From an uncultured Sphingomonadales bacterium (GTDB taxonomy: Bacteria > Pseudomonadota > Alphaproteobacteria > Sphingomonadales > Sphingomonadaceae), in NCBI GenBank assembly GCA_903911985.1, contig CAIWFP010000056.1:1-5721 (forward strand): a stretch of DNA of 5,721 bases. The letters are read 5' to 3'. Below the pieces are notes generated by a model. The model saw only the letters and a list, made by a program, of their open reading frames with translations. It ran no database searches and was not told the DNA's origin. The translations under genes and the position numbers were made by a program. How positions within the stretch are numbered: position 1 is the stretch's first letter; every line of letters starts with the position of its first letter. Positions 1 to 5,721 of this stretch are shown one piece after another.

Positions 1-361
1 CCTCGTGGCGCGCCTCGGCCAGGGCGGCAACATCGGCGGGGAACCGGATGGTATCGCCCACCCGCAACCGCTTGCCGTTTTTCACAAAGGCCTGCCAGCG
101 GCGCAGGTCGATCCGCTTGTGCAGTGTGGCGCCTATCCGGGCGTCGCCCCGCCGCCCCTCCAGCTGCGCGGGGATAACGCGGGTGTCGTTGAACACCAGA
201 CAGTCGCCAGCGCGCAACAACCCGGGCAGATCGCGCACATGGTGATGGGCAAGCGGCGCATCGCCCGCCACCACCAGCATGCGCGCCGCATCACGCGGGG
301 AAGCCGGGCGCAGGGCTATCCGCTCTGGCGGCAGGTCGAAATCGAACAGATCAACGCGCAT
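1..361 (-). CDS. queA: QueA, S-adenosylmethionine:tRNA ribosyltransferase-isomerase (N-terminal part, cut by window edge)
   Basis: QueA transfers and isomerises the ribosyl group of S-adenosylmethionine onto 7-aminomethyl-7-deazaguanine at the tRNA wobble position, giving epoxyqueuosine (cytoplasmic queuosine pathway). The first 120 codons are present; the rest lies beyond base 1. The protein begins MRVDLFDFDLPPERIALRP and continues with a LVFNDTRVIPAQL block (about residues 55-67), both hallmarks of the family. A later stretch, FVKNGKRLRVGD, is followed by FPADVAALAEA. The ATG at 361-359 is chosen because the upstream in-frame codons back to a TAG contain no ATG, GTG or TTG. No Shine-Dalgarno-like sequence precedes it; the leader is instead a 15-bp tandem duplication. 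The gene lies 59 nt behind the isomerase gene on the same strand and is probably the distal cistron of that cluster. The family call is secure; only the missing C-terminus is unknown. Confidence 0.97.
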   Translation of the reverse strand, partial: MRVDLFDFDLPPERIALRPASPRDAARMLVVAGDAPLAHHHVRDLPGLLRAGDCLVFNDTRVIPAQLEGRRGDARIGATLHKRIDLRRWQAFVKNGKRLRVGDTIRFPADVAALAEARHE

Positions 362-391
362 GGGTTCAAGCAGAGGGGGTTCAAGCAGCGG
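362..391. repeat. 15-bp tandem duplication in the queA leader
   Basis: Two adjacent 15-base units, GGGTTCAAGCAGAGG (362-376) and GGGTTCAAGCAGCGG (377-391), differ at one base. They sit directly against the queA start codon, between it and the isomerase stop. The unit is a multiple of three and stays open in the queA frame, but there is no start codon to translate it. It occupies the place where a ribosome binding site would be expected. It may simply be a slippage duplication. Confidence 0.85.
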
Positions 392-420
392 GGGTGAAAG
401 CTCCGTACCGCGCCGCTACC

Positions 421-1140
421 TCAATCAGACTTGGAATGGCTGAGCTGATCGGCGGAAAATTTCAGAACCGGTTGCGCGGTCAGGGTGGCGGGACGCGGCT
501 TGCCATCGGTCTCGATGGAGGCCTGAACAATCCTGGTCGGATTTGTCGGCGGTTCGCCCCTGACGATGGCGTCCGCCACATCCATGCCGGCGATCACCCG
601 GCCGAAGTTGGTATAGTGATGATCCAGCCCGAAGTGGGGATAGAACACGATAAAGAACTGGCTATTGGCGGAATTCGGCGCGTCGGTGCGGGCCATGGAA
701 ACCGTGCCGCGCACATGCGGCAGCGCGTTGAATTCGGCCTTGAGATCGGGCAGCGGCGAGCCACCCTGACCTGTGCCCGTGGGATCGCCGGTCTGGGCCA
801 TGAAGCCATCGATCACGCGGTGGAAGATGACGCCATTGTAGAAGCCCTGACGGGTGAGCGTCTTGATCCGCTCGACATGGCTGGGCGCCCATTTCGGCAT
901 CAGACGGATGGTGACGCGCCCGCCGTTGGAAAGATCGAGGAACAGCACATTGTCGGGATCATGCGAAGGGTCGGAATCAACCCGCGCATCCACCGTGGCC
1001 GGGATCACCGAGGGCGGCGCGTCCGGAACCCGCAAGCCATCGCGATGATGCACACAGCCGCCGGTGGCGAGCAGGGCCATTCCCGCAATCAGGCCAAGAC
1101 CAAGGCGGGAGACGATTCGGGCAAGAGGCTGACGGTTCAT
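421..1140 (-). CDS. Cyclophilin-type peptidyl-prolyl cis-trans isomerase, probable lipoprotein
   Basis: The product (239 aa) is predicted to speed cis-trans isomerisation of Xaa-Pro bonds in envelope proteins. Residues 1-29 form an export signal: positive start (MNRQPLARIVSR), hydrophobic LGLGLIAGMALL, then ATGGC with Cys29 as likely lipidation site. Thr at -3 is atypical but tolerated in lipobox patterns. Residues 30-62 look like a flexible linker, followed by a cyclophilin domain from about 65 to 215. Seen there are FHRVIDGFMAQTGDP (106-120; Arg108 matches the catalytic Arg55 of human CypA), RGTVSMART (144-152), SANSQFFI (157-164) and YTNFGRVIAGMDV. The position of CypA Trp121 is Gly171, so cyclosporin affinity is probably low. 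The open frame continues upstream to 1365 and across coaD's stop, but that part has no family similarity. The ATG at 1140 gives a clean signal peptide and has GGGA five nt upstream. It lies 133 nt behind coaD and may have its own promoter. Confidence 0.93.
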   Translation of the reverse strand: MNRQPLARIVSRLGLGLIAGMALLATGGCVHHRDGLRVPDAPPSVIPATVDARVDSDPSHDPDNVLFLDLSNGGRVTIRLMPKWAPSHVERIKTLTRQGFYNGVIFHRVIDGFMAQTGDPTGTGQGGSPLPDLKAEFNALPHVRGTVSMARTDAPNSANSQFFIVFYPHFGLDHHYTNFGRVIAGMDVADAIVRGEPPTNPTRIVQASIETDGKPRPATLTAQPVLKFSADQLSHSKSD

Positions 1141-1273
1141 GCGGATCCCATGCGAATTTGGCAGTATAATATTCCGGGCTATTGGTGCTGGCGATAGCCG
1201 CGCGCAGCTGTCGTGGCAATGAACCATGCGCGGATTAGCCTTAATGGCGGCACCATACGGTTTAAACCACCGC
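1141..1273 (-). promoter_or_regulatory. 133-nt gap between coaD and the isomerase gene; possible weak promoter
   Basis: This is the largest gap within the leftward cluster. It contains an unusually AT-rich patch for this genome; read on the minus strand it is AATATTATACTG around 1172-1161, with TATACT or TATTAT resembling a -10 box. No convincing -35 box lies 16-18 nt upstream. A 6-bp inverted repeat (GGCTAT 1177-1182, ATAGCC 1194-1199, 11-nt loop) lies just before it, without a T run. A separate start of transcription for the isomerase gene is possible but not shown. Confidence 0.25.
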
Positions 1274-1792
1274 TCAATATTCGCCAAGCCGCCCCAGCTT
1301 TTCCACCCGCGCGACAACATCCTCGCGCACCTGAGGACTGACGAAATTGGTGATATCGCCGCCAAACAGGGCTATTTCCTTCACCAGCTTGGAAGCGATA
1401 GGCTGCAGACAGACATCCGCCATGAGGAACACGGTTTCGATTCGCGCGTTCAGCTGCTGGTTCATGCCCGCCATCTGATATTCATATTCGAAATCGGCCA
1501 CGGCGCGCAGGCCGCGCACGATGACGCTGGCCCCCTGCTTTTCGGCGAATTTCATCAGCAGGGCGTTGAAGCCCACCACCTCGACATTGGCGACGCCCAA
1601 AGCGGCCACTTCGCGCCGCACCATCTCCATGCGCTCATGCGGGGTGAACATGGGGTTTTTCGAGGGGTTGGTGGTCACACCGATGATCAGCCGGTCCACC
1701 AGCTTGGCGCCGCGCCGGATGATGTCGGCGTGCCCCCGCGTGATCGGGTCGAACGTGCCCGGATAGACGCCGATGCGCTCGGATGTGGCCAT
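1274..1792 (-). CDS. coaD: CoaD, phosphopantetheine adenylyltransferase
   Basis: CoaD catalyses the reversible transfer of AMP from ATP to 4'-phosphopantetheine, giving dephospho-CoA, the penultimate step of coenzyme A synthesis in the cytoplasm. The protein is 172 aa, slightly longer than the approximately 160 aa of the E. coli enzyme. It shows the nucleotidyltransferase signature GTFDPITRGH at 12-21 (Thr13 and His21 contact ATP phosphates in the family). It also shows NPSKNPMFTPHER at 42-54, VEVVGF at 70-75, the RGLRAVADFEYE block at 93-104, and IASKLVKE at 132-139 in place of the usual ISS[ST]xVRE. The start is fixed by the ispA overlap: the minus strand reads TGATG, with ispA's TGA and coaD's ATG sharing a base. 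AAAGGGA ends six nt before the ATG, inside the ispA end, so translation is probably coupled. No frameshift or missing catalytic residue is visible. Confidence 0.97.
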   Translation of the reverse strand: MATSERIGVYPGTFDPITRGHADIIRRGAKLVDRLIIGVTTNPSKNPMFTPHERMEMVRREVAALGVANVEVVGFNALLMKFAEKQGASVIVRGLRAVADFEYEYQMAGMNQQLNARIETVFLMADVCLQPIASKLVKEIALFGGDITNFVSPQVREDVVARVEKLGRLGEY

Positions 1793-1805
1793 CAGTGGTC
1801 CCTTT
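1790..1805 (-). promoter_or_regulatory. Shine-Dalgarno and TGATG stop/start overlap coupling ispA to coaD
   Basis: On the minus strand AAAGGGA (1805-1799) lies six nt before the coaD ATG (1792-1790). The ispA stop TGA (1794-1792) shares its A with that ATG. This geometry is typical of translational coupling and decides the coaD start. Confidence 0.8.
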
Positions 1806-2691
1806 CGATGATATAGCGGGCAAGGGCGCGCAGAAGATCCGCCTCCGCGCCATGATTGGCAAGGTGGTTAACCGCCTGCTCGACAAGGAATTTGGCCTGT
1901 TCGCGGGCCCGCTCCGGCCCCAGCAGCGACACGAAGGTTTCCTTGCCCGCCTCGGCATCTTTGCGCAGGGCCTTGCCGGCGGCGGCCTCGTCGCCCTCGT
2001 GGTCGAGCAGATCGTCGGCGATCTGGAAGGCAAGACCAATGTCACGGGCATAGCCGCGCAGATGCGCCCGTCCTTCGGGCGGAACCTTGCCGAGAATCGC
2101 CCCCATTTCAACCGCGGCGCCAAGCAGCGCGCCGGTTTTCAGCTGCTGAAGCCGGGTGACGGTGGGCAGATCGAAGCTGGCCGTCTCGGCGGCGATGTCC
2201 ATCATCTGCCCGCCGACCATGCCCGCCGCGCCCGAAGCGCCCGACAGGGCCTGCACCAGATCGATGCGGGTGAAGGGATCGGTGATGGTGGCGGGATCCG
2301 ACAGGACCTCGAACGCGAAGGTGAGCAGCGCATCGCCCGCCAGCACCGCCATCGCCTCGTCATAGGCGAGATGCAGCGTCGGCTTGCCATGGCGCAGGGC
2401 ATCATCATCCATGCAGGGCAGATCGTCGTGGATCAGCGAAGAGACATGCACCGCCTCGATCGCGGCGCCCGCGCGCACGGCGGCGGCCCGGTCCACGCCA
2501 TACATCGCCGCCGTGGCGGAGAGCAGCAGCGGGCGAAGCCGCTTGCCCCCGCCGATGGTGGCATACCGCATCGCCTCATACAGCCGCGCCCTCGGGTCGG
2601 CAGGCACGGGCAATAATGCGTCGAAGGCCGAATCGATATCGCGCTGAATCTGTTTCAAGCCCTCGGCGAGCACGGGGTCAGTCTTGGCCAT
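1792..2691 (-). CDS. ispA: IspA-type farnesyl (or geranylgeranyl) diphosphate synthase
   Basis: This trans-prenyl diphosphate synthase condenses isopentenyl diphosphate with allylic primers, feeding quinone, undecaprenyl, hopanoid and carotenoid synthesis. The protein is 299 aa, normal for bacterial IspA. Seen are GGGKRLRP (47-54, diphosphate-binding Lys/Arg), the first Asp-rich motif DDLPCMD (89-95) with the bacterial two-residue insertion, RHGKPTLH (100-107), LAGDAL (117-122), LKTG (184-187), FQIADDLLD (222-230, second Asp-rich motif), and GGQMMD (160-165). The residues at -4 and -5 before the first Asp-rich motif are Ser85 and Ser84; E. coli IspA has Tyr at -5. That aromatic residue helps stop elongation at C15, so a longer C20 product is possible. 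The family is certain; the chain length is not. The ATG at 2691 lies 14 nt after the xseB stop, with AGG immediately before it and only a distant GAGAG. The stop overlaps coaD by one base. Confidence 0.94.
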   Translation of the reverse strand: MAKTDPVLAEGLKQIQRDIDSAFDALLPVPADPRARLYEAMRYATIGGGKRLRPLLLSATAAMYGVDRAAAVRAGAAIEAVHVSSLIHDDLPCMDDDALRHGKPTLHLAYDEAMAVLAGDALLTFAFEVLSDPATITDPFTRIDLVQALSGASGAAGMVGGQMMDIAAETASFDLPTVTRLQQLKTGALLGAAVEMGAILGKVPPEGRAHLRGYARDIGLAFQIADDLLDHEGDEAAAGKALRKDAEAGKETFVSLLGPERAREQAKFLVEQAVNHLANHGAEADLLRALARYIIERDH

Positions 2692-2705
2692 CCTAGGAAT
2701 AACTC

Positions 2706-2984
2706 TCAGTTTTCGGCATCATCAAGCGGGCGGGTGCCGGTGGGCGCGCCATCGGCCCCCACCACGATCTTCTCGATCCGCGCCTGTGCCGCGTCGATGC
2801 GGGCCTGACAATGGCGCCGCAATTTCTCGCCGGTTTCATAAAGGCTGATGGATTCATCGAGCGGAACATCGCCGCTTTCCAGCCGCCGCACCACATCTTC
2901 GAGCGCGCGCAGGGCCGCCTCGAAGCTCATCGCGCCAATATCGTTGGCTGCATCGCTGGCTGCGGGAGAAGTATTCTGGCTCAT
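2706..2984 (-). CDS. xseB: XseB, exodeoxyribonuclease VII small subunit
   Basis: XseB is the non-catalytic small subunit of exonuclease VII. Several copies bind one XseA chain and the complex digests single-stranded DNA from either end. The predicted protein is 92 aa. The conserved core runs from about residue 20 to 75: MSFEAALRALEDVVRRLESG, then DVPLDESISLYETGEKLRRH and CQARIDAAQARIEKI, matching the family pattern of LExG, LEesL-like, E-G-L and a central Cys (Cys59). It is mostly helical with heptad-like spacing. The N-terminal 18 residues are Ala/Ser/Asp-rich and poorly conserved in character, so Met19 (codon at 2930-2928) is an alternative start giving 74 aa, close to the usual size. Neither start has a clear Shine-Dalgarno. 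The frame is open further upstream to 3068, but that part has no family character. It is the first gene of the leftward cluster and diverges from purL; ispA follows after 14 nt. Confidence 0.94.
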   Translation of the reverse strand: MSQNTSPAASDAANDIGAMSFEAALRALEDVVRRLESGDVPLDESISLYETGEKLRRHCQARIDAAQARIEKIVVGADGAPTGTRPLDDAEN

Positions 2985-3081
2985 CGCGCAGCAATGGCCG
3001 TGTGGTTGCCGCCGGTCAAGCCGCCAGCACGCGCCCGGCGGGCATTTTGAGCCGATGTATGCGCACAAGCATCACTTCGCA

Positions 3082-3106
3082 TGAAAAACCGGTTCCCACT
3101 TTTTCA
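3082..3106. repeat. Stem-loop with AACCGGTTCCCACTTTTT motif upstream of purL
   Basis: TGAAAAA (3082-3088) and TTTTTCA (3100-3106) are perfect 7-bp inverted arms around an 11-nt loop, CCGGTTCCCAC. The string AACCGGTTCCCACTTTTT resembles a motif I recall from many alphaproteobacterial intergenic regions; that is recollection and was not searched. It ends 23 nt before the purL ATG, so it would lie in or next to the purL leader. Its role is unknown: it could be a dispersed repeat, a protein site or an mRNA leader hairpin. Confidence 0.6.
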
Positions 3107-3116
3107 CCTGCTGTTT

Positions 3117-3121
3117 AAAGG
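3117..3121 (+). promoter_or_regulatory. purL ribosome binding site
   Basis: AAAGG lies eight nt before the ATG at 3130, a good match in sequence and spacing to a Shine-Dalgarno, and supports the chosen purL start. Confidence 0.7.
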
Positions 3122-3129
3122 CCCTTTCC

Positions 3130-5296
<2,167 letters not shown>

Positions 5297-5298
<2 letters not shown>

Positions 5299-5375
5299 GG
5301 CCGAAGGCTAGGATGCGAGGGGGTTACCCCCTCGCGCTCCCATGCCTGTCTGCATCGGGCCAATGGTTCGGCCTT
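5297..5375. repeat. 9-bp inverted repeat overlapping the purL stop codon
   Basis: AAGGCCGAA (5297-5305) includes the last two bases of the purL stop; its reverse complement TTCGGCCTT is at 5367-5375. The arms flank the first strong hairpin and could close it into a larger structure. The repeat is short enough to be partly chance in GC-rich DNA. Confidence 0.45.
5315..5335 (+). terminator. Hairpin downstream of purL, probable terminator
   Basis: GCGAGGGGG (5315-5323) and CCCCCTCGC (5327-5335) form a perfect 9-bp GC-rich stem with a TTA loop, starting 16 nt after the purL stop. It is very stable, but it is followed by GCTCCCATGCC and not by a T run. It may act as a pause or mRNA-stabilising hairpin and is not a classical intrinsic terminator. 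Confidence 0.55.
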
Positions 5376-5474
5376 GCGCAAGATTGCGGCGCCGCAGGCT
5401 GATAAAGCCGCTTCGCGGCGGGGCACCACGCGGCAGGATTGCTCTGAGCAAGACAGGTAAAGGGAGCGCGAGGG
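5329..5474. repeat. Long-range fold-back inverted repeat between purL and serB
   Basis: CCCTCGCGCTCCC (5329-5341) is the exact reverse complement of GGGAGCGCGAGGG (5462-5474). Inside it, CCTGTCT (5345-5351) pairs with AGACAGG (5451-5457) after small 3- and 4-nt interruptions, continuing with GC/GC across one bulged A. The enclosed segment holds the palindromes TTGCGCAA (5374-5381) and TGCGGCGCCGCA (5385-5396), a GCCGC-TTC-GCGGC hairpin (5407-5419) and TTGCTC-T-GAGCAA (5439-5451). No coding content is apparent. It could be a dispersed palindromic element or a compound two-way terminator. Confidence 0.75.
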
Positions 5475-5489
5475 ACGAGTCCCTCGCGC
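5466..5489 (-). terminator. Hairpin downstream of serB, probable terminator
   Basis: GCGCGAGGGA (5466-5475) and TCCCTCGCGC (5480-5489) form a perfect 10-bp stem with a 4-nt loop. On the minus strand it begins seven nt after the serB stop and is followed by TCCCTTTACC, which has only a short T run. Its position and stability suggest a serB terminator that also faces purL transcription. Confidence 0.6.
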
Positions 5490-5496
5490 CTACCCC

Positions 5497-5721
5497 TTAA
5501 TCTTCTTTAACCCACTCGCTCTCGGGAACCCCCAGCAAGGTCAGCACAGCGGTCAGATCGCCATACCCCACCGCGCCATTGGCCGCCGCGCGGGCCTTGG
5601 GTTTGGCGTGATAGGCGATGCCATAGGTGGCGGCCTCGATCATCGGGATATCATTAGCGCCATCGCCGGTGGCGAGGGAGATGGTGCCCTCACCCCGCGC
5701 CTCAACCTCTTCGTCATGCGC
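5497..5721 (-). CDS. serB: SerB, phosphoserine phosphatase (C-terminal part, cut by window edge)
   Basis: SerB hydrolyses O-phosphoserine to serine, the last step of serine synthesis, in the cytoplasm. It belongs to the HAD phosphatases. Only the last 74 codons and the TAA (5499-5497) are in the window; the N-terminal part, with the nucleophile motif, lies beyond base 5721. The diagnostic element is GDGANDIPMIEAA, the HAD motif whose Asp residues bind Mg, followed by YGIAYHAKPKARAAA, which is characteristic of SerB. The tail GDLTAVLTLLGVPESEWVKED is also family-like. The residues before the motif are Glu-rich (DEEVEARGEG) and then SLATGDGAND. The gene runs toward purL, and the two stops are 198 nt apart with a palindrome-rich spacer. 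The call is firm despite truncation, because motif order and end match SerB. Confidence 0.95.
   Translation of the reverse strand, partial: AHDEEVEARGEGTISLATGDGANDIPMIEAATYGIAYHAKPKARAAANGAVGYGDLTAVLTLLGVPESEWVKED

Larger units (their letters stand above)
2985..3129. promoter_or_regulatory. Divergent intergenic region between xseB and purL
   Basis: These 145 nt must carry the purL promoter (rightward) and the promoter of the xseB-ispA-coaD cluster (leftward). Leftward, TTGACC (3019-3014) is a fair -35 box, but the matching -10 position (2996-2991, CATTGC) is poor and very close to the xseB start. Rightward, TTGAGC (3047-3052) is a possible -35 box, followed after 17 nt by a weak CATCAC. No boxes can be fixed with confidence. 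The region also contains the stem-loop at 3082-3106. Confidence 0.55.

Noticed and set aside
394..1197. A long plus-strand open frame opposite the isomerase gene, and similar ones opposite ispA (1783-2616) and coaD (1226-1816).
   Set aside because: Their translations are Gly/Arg/His-rich without domains and mirror real genes on the other strand.
1177..1199. GGCTAT/ATAGCC hairpin after coaD as a terminator.
   Set aside because: The stem is only 6 bp with an 11-nt loop and no T run follows on the minus strand.
1141..1365. A 75-codon N-terminal extension of the isomerase frame, reaching into coaD.
   Set aside because: The extension has no family character, would bury the signal peptide, and the internal ATG at 1140 has a plausible ribosome binding site.
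3033..3048. GCCC-GGC-GGGC followed by ATTTT as a purL leader terminator or attenuator.
   Set aside because: The stem is only 4 bp and the T run is four bases; such strings are common by chance at this GC content, and no leader peptide is evident.
2985..3068. Upstream extension of xseB (28 extra residues).
   Set aside because: The extra segment is Cys/Arg-rich and unlike XseB, and the protein is already longer than usual with the ATG at 2984.
5299..5496. A small RNA gene or short protein gene in the purL-serB gap.
   Set aside because: No start codon with a ribosome binding site gives a credible protein, and no promoter or known RNA family pattern is visible; the palindromes explain the sequence better.

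Overview
The window is GC-rich chromosomal DNA from what looks like an alphaproteobacterium, most likely a sphingomonad (Novosphingobium/Sphingobium-like). I infer this from composition, from the type of the PurL, CoaD and polyprenyl synthase proteins, and from an intergenic AACCGGTTCCCACTTTTT motif of a kind I recall from alphaproteobacteria. No taxon can be proven from the sequence alone. I see no phage, transposase, integron or CRISPR. All genes are housekeeping genes.

Layout. Bases 1-2984 hold a leftward (minus-strand) cluster. In transcription order it is xseB (exonuclease VII small subunit), ispA-type polyprenyl synthase, coaD (phosphopantetheine adenylyltransferase), a cyclophilin-type peptidyl-prolyl isomerase with a lipoprotein-like N-terminus, and queA (cut by the left edge). 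xseB and ispA are 14 nt apart. ispA and coaD overlap by one base in a TGATG. A 133-nt gap precedes the isomerase and a 59-nt gap precedes queA. From 2985 to 3129 lies a 145-nt divergent region that must serve both xseB and purL. It contains a 7-bp stem-loop 23 nt before the purL start. Bases 3130-5298 are a complete rightward purL (722 aa). Bases 5497-5721 are the C-terminal 74 codons of a leftward serB, so purL and serB converge.

The genes do not form one pathway. They supply DNA repair (XseB), isoprenoids (IspA), coenzyme A (CoaD), envelope protein folding (PPIase), tRNA queuosine (QueA), purines (PurL) and serine (SerB).

The least ordinary sequence is the 198-nt gap between purL and serB. 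It is packed with nested palindromes: two strong local hairpins (9 and 10 bp), a 13-bp long-range inverted repeat built from the inner arms of those same hairpins, a second 7-bp paired block inside it, and a central 12-bp palindrome. It could be a bidirectional terminator or a fold-back repeat element. A second point of interest is the polyprenyl synthase, which lacks the aromatic residue normally found five positions before its first Asp-rich motif. That may change its product chain length. I did not find evidence of a wholly new biological system.
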